NCBI GenBank assembly: GCA_029879605.1
Contig: JAOUQA010000024.1
Location: forward strand, 1-12,408
Source: Gammaproteobacteria bacterium
Lineage (GTDB): Bacteria > Pseudomonadota > Gammaproteobacteria > SZUA-229
Length of the DNA: 12,408 nt
Reading direction: 5' to 3'
The translations under genes and the position numbers were made by a program. A model generated the notes under the pieces. It saw only the letters and a program-made list of their open reading frames with translations. It searched no databases and was not told the origin of the DNA. Positions 1 to 5,842 of this stretch are shown here, piece after piece (the stretch's first letter is position 1; the number at the start of each line of letters is the position of its first letter).

Positions 1-675
1 GCGTCGTGCCAGGACGCTGATGGGTAGCTTCTCCATATCACTGCAGTGTTGTACCCCATGGGTAGCCAGGAAATTGCCAATTCCACTGGCTATACCACAG
101 AGTTCAGTAACGGGCACAGGCTGTAGCTGTTGTCGTGCTTCCCAGGGGGGGATGATGGTGAATCCATTGGGTTTGTTGAGTTTGGCAGCATATTTGGCCG
201 TGGTTTTATCGCCGCTGACACCAATTGAGCAAAGCAGGCCCGAAGCGTCAAAAACGGCCTGTTTTAACAGCTGTGCAATACGTACCGGGGAACCATACAG
301 TTGCTGACAGGGGGTCATGTCAATAAAGGCTTCATCCACCGAAAAAATTTCCATATCAGGGCAAATGCAACTGATGGCTTCCATGATCCGGGTGGATACC
401 CGGGCATAGGCATCGGGGCGGGCAGGGCGTTGAATTAGATGGGGGCAGAGGTGATAAGCCTGTTTCAGGCGCATACCGGTTTTAATGCCGTAAGCACGAG
501 CTTCATAGGAGCAGGTGATAATACAGGTGCCCTGCAGGCCGTTAGTAATGGCAATGGGCTGGCCGCGTAGTTCGGGGAAGTCATACATTTCTACCGAAGC
601 AAAAAATGCATCCATATCAATCAGGGCAATGGCGCGCTCCCAGTGAACAGGGCAGGCAGATGGTGTTGCATTCAT
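1..675 (-). CDS. dinB: DNA polymerase IV (Y-family translesion polymerase), 3' end outside window
   Basis: Error-prone Y-family DNA polymerase that copies past lesions during the SOS response. I translated 225 codons from the ATG at 675 without a stop; the gene leaves the window at base 1, so only the palm/fingers and the start of the thumb are present. The metal-binding motif IDMDAFFASVE carries D20 and D22, with F25 at the position of the E. coli steric-gate residue. The second catalytic motif, SVDEAFID, gives D114/E115. The CSYEAR and LNKPNG motifs are also family-typical. The start is fixed by an ATGA overlap with the stop of lexA, so translation is probably coupled and both genes share the lexA promoter. 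The motifs fit DinB better than UmuC (UmuC has DVNAFYASCE), although the fingers stretch TNGLQGTCIITC is not E. coli-like. Activity and SOS control are inferred from family and position. Confidence 0.93.
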   Translation of the reverse strand, partial: MNATPSACPVHWERAIALIDMDAFFASVEMYDFPELRGQPIAITNGLQGTCIITCSYEARAYGIKTGMRLKQAYHLCPHLIQRPARPDAYARVSTRIMEAISCICPDMEIFSVDEAFIDMTPCQQLYGSPVRIAQLLKQAVFDASGLLCSIGVSGDKTTAKYAAKLNKPNGFTIIPPWEARQQLQPVPVTELCGIASGIGNFLATHGVQHCSDMEKLPISVLARR

Positions 676-1268
676 GATACTGGATAGCGTCGCAGTGAAC
701 CAATCAGGATGCCCTGTATCTGCACACGTTCTGCTCCATAGATCATGGCCTGCATATATTTATTAGCTGGAATCAGTTTGATGTGATGTTGATCCATGCG
801 CTGAAAGGTTTTTAGTGTTGCCTCTTCATTGTCGATCAATGCAACTACGATGTCGCCATTTCGAGCTTCATATTGTTGTTTTATGACTGCAATATCGCCA
901 TCCAGAATGCCCGCATCTATCATCGATTCCCCTTGAACCTTGAGAGCAAAGCGACCGGGACCCATAAAAAAATCTGCCAGGTTAATTTCATGACCTGAAA
1001 TTGCTTCAATGGGCTGGCCAGCAGCAATTTTACCCAGTAACGGGATAGTTGAATGTTGTATGGATTCTGTCAGTTGCAGGCCGCGGTGGCGACCGGGTAT
1101 ATTCGTCAGGTAGCCTTCGTTGATCAGGGCCTGTACATAGCGGTGAACAACGCCTCGTGACTGGATGCCAATGCCAGTAGCAATTTCCTGAAGTTTGGGT
1201 GCATAACCATGCTGATTTACATAATGACAGATAAAGTCCAGGGTTTTTCTTTGGCTATCGGTCAGCAT
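672..1268 (-). CDS. lexA: LexA-family SOS repressor with self-cleaving protease domain
   Basis: Transcriptional repressor of the SOS regulon, inactivated by RecA-stimulated autocleavage. The 198 residues are close to the E. coli length (202). Residues 1-66 form the winged helix-turn-helix. A linker follows, with the Ala83-Gly84 scissile bond (KIAAGQP), and then the S24-type peptidase domain with the nucleophile Ser115 (GESM) and Lys153 (EATLKTF). The recognition helix region (IQSRGVVHRYVQAL, 35-48) differs strongly from that of E. coli LexA. This fits the absence of a CTGT-N8-ACAG box upstream. The stop overlaps the dinB ATG, making a two-gene damage-inducible cassette. A -35/-10 pair lies directly upstream, with repeated GTTCTCT half-sites over it, so autoregulation is likely. 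The ribosome site is weak (GAGAACC just before ATG). Whether this is the cell's only LexA or a second, specialised one cannot be told from the window. Confidence 0.95.
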   Translation of the reverse strand: MLTDSQRKTLDFICHYVNQHGYAPKLQEIATGIGIQSRGVVHRYVQALINEGYLTNIPGRHRGLQLTESIQHSTIPLLGKIAAGQPIEAISGHEINLADFFMGPGRFALKVQGESMIDAGILDGDIAVIKQQYEARNGDIVVALIDNEEATLKTFQRMDQHHIKLIPANKYMQAMIYGAERVQIQGILIGSLRRYPVS

Positions 1269-1271
1269 AAG

Positions 1272-1309
1272 GTTCTCTAAGTGTTCTCTTTCGAGAAAGA
1301 ATAGAGAAC
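1272..1309. promoter_or_regulatory. Candidate LexA operator: three GTTCTCT half-sites
   Basis: GTTCTCT occurs at 1272-1278 and 1283-1289, an 11-bp offset of about one helical turn. Its exact complement AGAGAAC lies at 1303-1309. Inside this sits TTCTC-N4-GAGAA (1284-1297) and the inverted pair TCTTTC/GAAAGA (1287-1300). The cluster covers the -10 and part of the spacer of the lexA promoter, where an autorepressor would sit. Assignment to LexA is an inference from position. Confidence 0.55.
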
Positions 1310-1326
1310 AAATGAAGGATCGTCAA
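1298..1326 (-). promoter_or_regulatory. lexA-dinB promoter, sigma-70 type
   Basis: On the minus strand, TTGACG (1326-1321, 5/6 to consensus) is followed by a 17-bp spacer and TATTCT (1303-1298, 4/6). Transcription would start about 25 bp before the lexA ATG. The -10 element is covered by the inverted half-site AGAGAAC. Confidence 0.55.
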
Positions 1327-1363
1327 GTATCAAAATAATGGTTACCTCATATGGGGGAGGTAG

Positions 1364-1372
1364 TGGTATCAT
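1364..1372 (+). promoter_or_regulatory. Extended -10 promoter candidate for the 61-aa gene
   Basis: TGGTATCAT contains the TGn extension and a hexamer matching TATAAT at 5/6 positions. It lies about 40 bp before the ATG at 1413. No good -35 element is present. Two CATATG palindromes, at 1348-1353 and 1370-1375, flank the region. Confidence 0.3.
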
Positions 1373-1412
1373 ATGTGTACTGGAGTAGTGTTATGGAATC
1401 AGGAGTATTGCA

Positions 1413-1598
1413 ATGAGTAGTTTGATTTTTGATCAGCGTGAGCGTATTGAAGATCGTCGTCGGTGGGATGTTATGGCAGAATTTCCACTGGTAGACAGTG
1501 ATGGTATGGTCATCGCTGAGGATAGAAGGAAGAATGCAGAGCGCAGGGGTTATAGGCTGGAAGAAATTACCGCTGATGATGCGGTCTATTATTCATGA
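1413..1598 (+). CDS. Small Arg-rich protein with two EDRR motifs, function unknown
   Basis: A 61-residue, highly charged, soluble protein that I do not assign to a named family. EDRR occurs twice (residues 13-16 and 36-39), and the second copy continues as EDRRKNAERR (36-45). Between them lies a hydrophobic/acidic stretch, MAEFPLVDSDGMVI (21-34), so the protein looks like two basic arms around a short core. A good ribosome site, AGGAG (1401-1405), lies 7 bp before the ATG, which supports the start and the reality of the gene. It is divergent from lexA with 144 bp between the starts, and converges on the glutamate dehydrogenase gene with 33 bp between stops and no evident terminator. The position next to lexA could imply damage-related control, but the operator cluster lies nearer the lexA side. 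That link is speculative. Confidence 0.78.
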   Translation: MSSLIFDQRERIEDRRRWDVMAEFPLVDSDGMVIAEDRRKNAERRGYRLEEITADDAVYYS

Positions 1599-1631
1599 GT
1601 GTAGTTATTATCTGTATCCAGCTCTGACATA

Positions 1632-3053
1632 TTAATAAATACCAACATCCAGATACGAACGGGCAATTTTACGAATCGAAGTAACATAGCAGGCCGTACG
1701 AAGGTCATGAATATTTGCTTCATTTTCAAGAGTATTGCGTATTTGCTGGTAGGCTATACGCATTGTGTCATCCAGGCCTGAGCGCACCAGGTCAAGTTCA
1801 TCAGCACCACGTGTTACAGTATTTCGAATATTATCTGATACTTTGGCACCGGTTACTTCCTCCAGCATAGCAGCCATCTGTTGACCCCGTAATTCATCAT
1901 GACGTTTTTGCATACGACCAAAACGAATATGTGAGATGTTGCGAATCCATTCAAAATAGGAAACGGTAACCCCTCCTGCATTGGCATAGGCATCGGGAAT
2001 AATAGTGATGCCTTTTTTGTTGAGGATTTCATCTGCACCATAGGTAATCGGGCCATTGGCAGCTTCTACAATTAATCGTGCATTAATACGAGCCGCATTT
2101 TCCAGTGTGATCTGACTTTCCAGTGCGGCAGGTATCAGGATATCGCAGTCTTTTTCCAGTATTGCCATGCCATTTTCTTCATAAACTGCACCGGGAAAAT
2201 TTTTTATAGTGTGGTGATTCTGTATATGCTGGTATATATCTTCGATATTAATACCTGCATCATTAATCAGGGCACCATCACGTTCAATAATAGCTGTAAT
2301 TTTTACACCATCTTCTTCGGATAAAAATTTGGCAGCATGGTAGCCAACATTACCCAGTCCCTGGATAACACAGGATTTGCCATCCAGCGTTCCACTCATA
2401 TGTGCCTGTTTGACATCTTCAGGGTGGCGAAAAAATTCACGAATAGCATATTGTACCCCTCGACCTGTGGCTTCTATACGACCTTGTATGCCGCCATGAT
2501 GTATGGGTTTGCCGGTAACACAAGCAACATAATTAATATCATCAGGATAAATATGTTTATATGTGTCAGCAATCCAGGCCATTTCTCTCTGGCCTGTGCC
2601 TACATCAGGTGCCGGTACGTTAGTAGATGGACTTAAAAATCCTTTACGAATGAGCTCAAGTGAAAAACGTCGAGTGATTAGTTCAAGTTCATCGCGATCA
2701 TACTGGTTGGGATCAATCAATAGCGCGCCTTTAGATCCACCAAAAGGCACATCTACAATGGCGCATTTATAGGTCATCAGTGCTGCAAGTGCTTCAACTT
2801 CATCCTGATTTGCATAAGGTGCGTAACGTATGCCGCCTTTTGAGGGTAAGCGATGGGTGCTATGAGTAGCACGCCAGCCTGTAAAGACTTCAATTTTGCC
2901 ACGTATTTTGACCGGGAATTTAACCTGTAACACTGCATTACAGGTTTTAATTGCATTGGCAGTTCCTTCATCCAGTTCCATGACGGCTATGGCACGGTCA
3001 ACCATCAGGTCAACACTTTCACGAAAGCTGGGTTCTACAATGGCATTTGTCAT
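1632..3053 (-). CDS. gdhA: Glutamate dehydrogenase (Glu/Leu/Phe/Val dehydrogenase family)
   Basis: Cytoplasmic enzyme interconverting glutamate and 2-oxoglutarate plus ammonium with NAD(P)H, linking nitrogen and carbon metabolism. The 473 residues match the hexameric class. The N-terminal substrate domain has the PSKGGIR motif (K72), K96, and the catalytic signature VPFGGSKG with K108, then PAPDVGTG with D150. The C-terminal dinucleotide domain carries the Rossmann loop GLGNVG (232-237). The strand after it ends in an acidic residue (AIIERDG), which in this family tends to favour NAD over NADP; cofactor choice is therefore an inference. The start is supported by a ribosome site, CAGGGAAA, about 8 bp upstream on the minus strand. 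The gene stands alone, divergent from the spermidine-synthase-like gene across a 99-bp AT-rich gap. Other amino acid dehydrogenases of the family are less likely, given the length and glutamate-type motifs. Confidence 0.93.
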   Translation of the reverse strand: MTNAIVEPSFRESVDLMVDRAIAVMELDEGTANAIKTCNAVLQVKFPVKIRGKIEVFTGWRATHSTHRLPSKGGIRYAPYANQDEVEALAALMTYKCAIVDVPFGGSKGALLIDPNQYDRDELELITRRFSLELIRKGFLSPSTNVPAPDVGTGQREMAWIADTYKHIYPDDINYVACVTGKPIHHGGIQGRIEATGRGVQYAIREFFRHPEDVKQAHMSGTLDGKSCVIQGLGNVGYHAAKFLSEEDGVKITAIIERDGALINDAGINIEDIYQHIQNHHTIKNFPGAVYEENGMAILEKDCDILIPAALESQITLENAARINARLIVEAANGPITYGADEILNKKGITIIPDAYANAGGVTVSYFEWIRNISHIRFGRMQKRHDELRGQQMAAMLEEVTGAKVSDNIRNTVTRGADELDLVRSGLDDTMRIAYQQIRNTLENEANIHDLRTACYVTSIRKIARSYLDVGIY

Positions 3054-3125
3054 CTATTTTCCCTGTCTGATTTTTTGTTTTCTACTTAATACAAAAGCAC
3101 ATATTTAATTAATATCAAGTTAAAA

Positions 3126-3131
3126 TATAAT
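3126..3131 (+). promoter_or_regulatory. -10 element candidate for the spermidine-synthase-like gene
   Basis: A perfect TATAAT 21 bp before the ATG at 3153. A start point near 3138 would leave a very short leader of about 15 nt. The -35 region (TTTAAT at 3104-3109, 16-bp spacer) is poor. In such AT-rich DNA the match could be chance. Confidence 0.3.
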
Positions 3132-3152
3132 AACATTAATCAGAGTAATGTT

Positions 3153-3902
3153 ATGGCGATTATCTGGAAAAGCAGTATAAACGGTGATGTATATGAGGTG
3201 CGGAGTGCAGGGAAAACTTTGCGCTTATATACCAATGGTGTGTTTCATACCCAGTATAATCCAGAGCAACCTTTGACAGGGCATGTCTGGGATTTGTTAA
3301 TGCTACCTGCTTTCTTTTATGCGAAAAATAAAATTAAACGAGTTCTGGTTCTGGGTGTTGGCGGAGGTGCCGTGATTCATTTGTTGAGGTGTTTTGTTAA
3401 GCCAGAAAAAATTGTAGGGGTGGAACTGAATCCGGTGCATTTAACAATTGCACGAAACTTTTTTAATGTAAAGGGAATGGATATTCATTTGTACCAGGAT
3501 GATGCATTAAGCTGGGTTAAGAATTACAGGGGCGAAAAATTCGATTTGATTATTGAGGATCTGTTTGCAGAGAAAGATGGAGAGCCTGTGTCAGTTATAA
3601 AAGCAAATGGGGTCTGGTTTAGCAAGTTGCTAAAACATCTATCGAATGATGGGGTTGTGGTGAGAAATTTTGTGAGTAAAGATGAATTAATGAAATGTTC
3701 AGCAATAACTAATGAAAGAATCAATAAAAGATTTCAGTCTATTTTTCAGTTAACAACGATTTTTAATGAGAATTTTGTCGGTGTTTTTGTAAAGGATAAA
3801 GTTAATAGCCGACAATTAAGGAAACGCCTGATAGAAATGCCGGGTCTAAACCCGGCGTTGAAAACCAGTCGTTTGAGATATCAGATCAGATGTTTAAAAT
3901 AA
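3153..3902 (+). CDS. Spermidine-synthase-fold SAM-binding protein
   Basis: A 249-residue class I Rossmann protein of the SpeE/methyltransferase type. Motif I is VLVLGVGGGAV (Gly68-Gly72). The acidic end of strand 2, VGVELNP, supplies E91, which would bind the ribose of the cofactor. DDALSWV (D116/D117) corresponds to the adenine-side motif of aminopropyltransferases, and DLIIEDLF (131-138) to strand 4. A short N-terminal beta segment (1-45) resembles that of SpeE but is reduced. The polyamine-site acidic pair is not obvious, so it may be a methyltransferase-like relative rather than a true spermidine synthase. There is no speD or other polyamine gene nearby. The ribosome site is weak (CAGAG). 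Codon use is more AT-rich than in the neighbours. Its stop TAA is immediately followed by the stop of slyD on the other strand. Confidence 0.8.
   Translation: MAIIWKSSINGDVYEVRSAGKTLRLYTNGVFHTQYNPEQPLTGHVWDLLMLPAFFYAKNKIKRVLVLGVGGGAVIHLLRCFVKPEKIVGVELNPVHLTIARNFFNVKGMDIHLYQDDALSWVKNYRGEKFDLIIEDLFAEKDGEPVSVIKANGVWFSKLLKHLSNDGVVVRNFVSKDELMKCSAITNERINKRFQSIFQLTTIFNENFVGVFVKDKVNSRQLRKRLIEMPGLNPALKTSRLRYQIRCLK
3839..3856. repeat. GC-rich hairpin inside the 3' end of the preceding CDS
   Basis: GCCGGGT (3839-3845), loop CTAA, ACCCGGC (3850-3856): a 7-bp perfect stem in otherwise AT-rich sequence, about 50 bp from the convergent gene ends. No T-run follows on either strand, so it is not a classical terminator. 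It could cap the 3' end of mRNA from either side. Confidence 0.5.
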
Positions 3903-4385
3903 TTAGTGTTCACAGGAATGACCATGGGAATGCACATGGCCATGTTCAAGTTCTTCTGATGTGGCATCACGTATATCAACAACATGGATGTCATAATGCA
4001 GGGTAACACCTGCTAGAGGGTGATTTCCATCGATTGTAACCTGGTCACCATTAACTTCAGCAATAGTGATCATTATTAAATTGCCGTCATCAGCCTGTGC
4101 GTGAAATTGCATGCCGACTTCAACCTGTTCATCGCCAAACATGGATTTATCTACAACTTGTTGAATGGCAGGGTTGTATTCGCCATATGCATCTTCAGGT
4201 GGTATGACGATACTGAATTTTTCATTTGATGTTTTACCTGCTAATGCATCCTCCAGGCCAGGGATGATATTATTTGCACCATGTAAATAGCAGAAACTAT
4301 TATCGTTAGATGCATCGATGGTTTCACCGGCATCATTTTTCAGGGTGTAATTAATAGTTACAACTTTCTGAGCTTGTATAGACAT
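3903..4385 (-). CDS. slyD: SlyD-type FKBP peptidyl-prolyl isomerase / metallochaperone
   Basis: Cytoplasmic prolyl isomerase and chaperone with a metal-binding tail; in E. coli the equivalent feeds nickel to hydrogenase maturation. The 160 residues show the FKBP core split around an insert-in-flap chaperone domain (about 73-118). Motifs include YLHGANNIIPGLEDAL (33-48), PPEDAYGEY (62-70), VGMQF (90-94) and DGNHPLAG (119-126), all matching SlyD. The C-terminus from H148 is HGHVHSHGHSCEH, with six His and one Cys. It is shorter than the E. coli tail but enough to bind Ni or Zn. The start follows an AT-rich leader. On the minus strand a perfect TATAAT (4424-4419) lies 33 bp before the ATG. There are no hydrogenase or urease genes in the window, so a general folding role is as likely as nickel delivery. 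Confidence 0.93.
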   Translation of the reverse strand: MSIQAQKVVTINYTLKNDAGETIDASNDNSFCYLHGANNIIPGLEDALAGKTSNEKFSIVIPPEDAYGEYNPAIQQVVDKSMFGDEQVEVGMQFHAQADDGNLIMITIAEVNGDQVTIDGNHPLAGVTLHYDIHVVDIRDATSEELEHGHVHSHGHSCEH

Positions 4386-4418
4386 GGTGTTTATTCACTT
4401 TATTTATCGGAAATGCAT

Positions 4419-4424
4419 ATTATA
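4419..4424 (-). promoter_or_regulatory. -10 element candidate for slyD
   Basis: A perfect TATAAT on the minus strand, 33 bp before the slyD ATG, giving a leader of about 27 nt. No convincing -35 hexamer lies 16-18 bp upstream. Confidence 0.35.
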
Positions 4425-4471
4425 AGGTGATATTGATCGGCAGGTCTAATAAAGCAGCTATAAAAAATCTA

Positions 4472-4795
4472 TTAGATTACGACAGCTTTATTTTGCTGTG
4501 TATCTGTGCAATATTGTAGTAGATTCTGGAACCAGTTGAACTGTGGCTCAGTGGCTAGTTCATTGTGCTTAATTAAGCTACAGAGTTTATTTAATTCATT
4601 GGTAACAAGCTTGATTTCCAGTTCTGAGCCCTGGGTTTTTAGTTCTTCTTTTAATTCGTTGAACTGCCAGCTCAGGTAGTTATTAAATAGATTACATGCA
4701 TTCTGGACATTGATGTCTTCCAGGTTTGTGTTGTATGAAATGGTATTGCCAAATTCAATTATTTCCTGAATCAGGTTGTCGAGTTTTTGCATCAT
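4472..4795 (-). CDS. Hypothetical protein, 107 aa, alpha-helical
   Basis: I do not recognise this protein. It is 107 residues, rich in Asn, Leu, Gln and Glu, and predicted by eye to be nearly all helical, with no signal peptide or membrane segment. The stretch WQFNELKEELKTQGSELEIKL (43-63) has amphipathic heptad-like spacing. Two adjacent Met codons (4795 and 4792) could each be the start. The ribosome site is poor (CATGTGATATTAAA before ATG). On the minus strand a perfect TATAAT lies at 4839-4834, without a good -35. The gene is isolated between slyD (86 bp) and the 119-aa gene (146 bp). Low-complexity composition and the weak ribosome site leave some doubt, but the reading frame is long for this base composition. 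Confidence 0.6.
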   Translation of the reverse strand: MMQKLDNLIQEIIEFGNTISYNTNLEDINVQNACNLFNNYLSWQFNELKEELKTQGSELEIKLVTNELNKLCSLIKHNELATEPQFNWFQNLLQYCTDTQQNKAVVI

Positions 4796-4941
4796 TTTAA
4801 TATCACATGAAGTTTGCTTTAAGAGATTATGAGATTATAAAAATAAATCATCGTTATACGCTATCATCAAACACTGAAATCAATGTAAGAAAAATCTGAT
4901 ATATATCTTGCGTTGTGATCTAACATATTGATTTTGATGGT

Positions 4942-5301
4942 TTAATCAAAATTAGTAGTGATTTTTAATTTTTCCTGTGTAATTGCTTCAGCCATTCTGG
5001 CAAGGTGATCTTCATTTGCAAACAGTGAGTCGCCAGATCCTTCTACTTCGAGTATTTTTTCATTTGTTCTGGGATTCTGAACAGTTAACTTCCAGGTGTT
5101 ATGATTGATTTTTTGTCGTTCAACACGTAATGAGGAACTGGAGAAGCCCCATTTTTTATTACTGCTATTCATAAGGGAGAGAGTTGATTTTTGTAATGAT
5201 GCGAGACCATCTGAGGCAGGGAATATAGTCCTTGCAGAGTTATGCGCTATCTTGAGTCCCTGGACGGCTTTCGTGTGCTGGTCTATTGATTTGGTGTCCA
5301 T
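4942..5301 (-). CDS. Hypothetical protein, 119 aa
   Basis: Not recognised. A soluble 119-residue protein. The first 50 residues are Ser/Lys-rich and probably loosely structured. Residues 51-90 look like a beta-sheet segment (WGFSSSSLRVERQKI, NTWKLTVQNPRTNEKILEVEGSG). The C-terminus is a helix (EDHLARMAEAITQEKLKI). No signal peptide or metal-binding motif is visible. The ribosome site AGAGG lies about 9 bp before the ATG on the minus strand and supports the start. A TATACT hexamer at 5354-5349 may be its -10 element. A palindrome, GCCGGCCGGC (5338-5347), lies in its leader, a GC island next to very AT-rich DNA. The same orientation as the 107-aa gene and slyD hints at parallel but separate transcription units. 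Confidence 0.72.
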   Translation of the reverse strand: MDTKSIDQHTKAVQGLKIAHNSARTIFPASDGLASLQKSTLSLMNSSNKKWGFSSSSLRVERQKINHNTWKLTVQNPRTNEKILEVEGSGDSLFANEDHLARMAEAITQEKLKITTNFD

Positions 5302-5842
5302 AACTGTAACCTCTGGGGAGATAATGCGTTTAGTTACGCCGGCCGGCTAGTATAGCCTGAATCTTTCTTGAAATTAAAGCGTAAAAAGTTAAAAAATATA
5401 AATAATAAGTATTTTTAATGATAAATAATACGGCTAACAAGGTCTTTAGATATAGAATTTGTATAAATAAATATATCTATATCATTGATATATTTATATT
5501 TTATATTAATATCTATTGATTTTGTGTAGTATTTTATATGTTTTGTCATTAATTAATAATATATTGTTTTTTGCGGTGGTATTTATTCTTGGGCTGAATT
5601 AATTTTATAAATATCAGCGAATGTTGGGTTAAGGGTTTTTAGCATGGATGGCAAGAAATTAAGTAAACCTGTTTGTTTTGTAGTTCCAGCGCTATTTATT
5701 TTTTATTCGCTGGTTTGAGCTTTATATTAATTAAAGCAACAGTACTAAAGTGGTGAGCATGGTATGAAATAATTATTGTGACCAGTATTTTAGATCGGTT
5801 GTTATTTATTTTGATAGTTTGTAGTTATGGTGAAGCAGCTAT
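5302..5842. other. 540-bp AT-rich intergenic region, no convincing gene
   Basis: Between the 119-aa gene and the epimerase gene, both on the minus strand. The central part (5380-5620) is almost pure A/T. It holds a GC palindrome (5338-5347), a candidate -10 for the 119-aa gene (5354-5349, minus strand), and an 11-bp perfect inverted repeat (5467-5497). Short hairpins lie at 5686-5713 (CCAGCG/CGCTGG) and 5719-5737 (GCTTTA/TAAAGC). The one small ORF worth mention is at 5644-5718 (+), 24 codons, preceded by TAAGGG. Nothing resembling a known RNA, origin or mobile element was recognised. Confidence 0.6.
5467..5497. repeat. AT-only inverted repeat with 11-bp perfect stem
   Basis: ATAAATATATC (5467-5477) and GATATATTTAT (5487-5497) are exact reverse complements around the 9-nt loop TATATCATT. 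The base composition makes such matches more likely by chance, but 11 of 11 is long. Confidence 0.5.

Noticed and set aside
20..307. 95-codon plus-strand reading frame
   Set aside because: Lies opposite dinB, whose catalytic motifs are clear; no ribosome site and no protein-like pattern.
1261..1412. E. coli-type SOS box (CTGT-N8-ACAG) near lexA
   Set aside because: No such sequence in the intergenic region; the repeats there have a different core.
3061..3120. Sigma-70 promoter for gdhA on the minus strand using TTGATA (3118-3113)
   Set aside because: No acceptable -10 at 16-18 bp; only poor matches at longer spacing.
4445..4476. TCTAATA/TATTAGA inverted repeat near the 3' end of the 107-aa gene
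   Set aside because: A/T-rich stem with 18-nt loop and no T-run; weak and likely chance.
5686..5713. CCAGCG/CGCTGG hairpin as a terminator
   Set aside because: 16-nt loop, 6-bp stem and no clean T-run after it on either strand.
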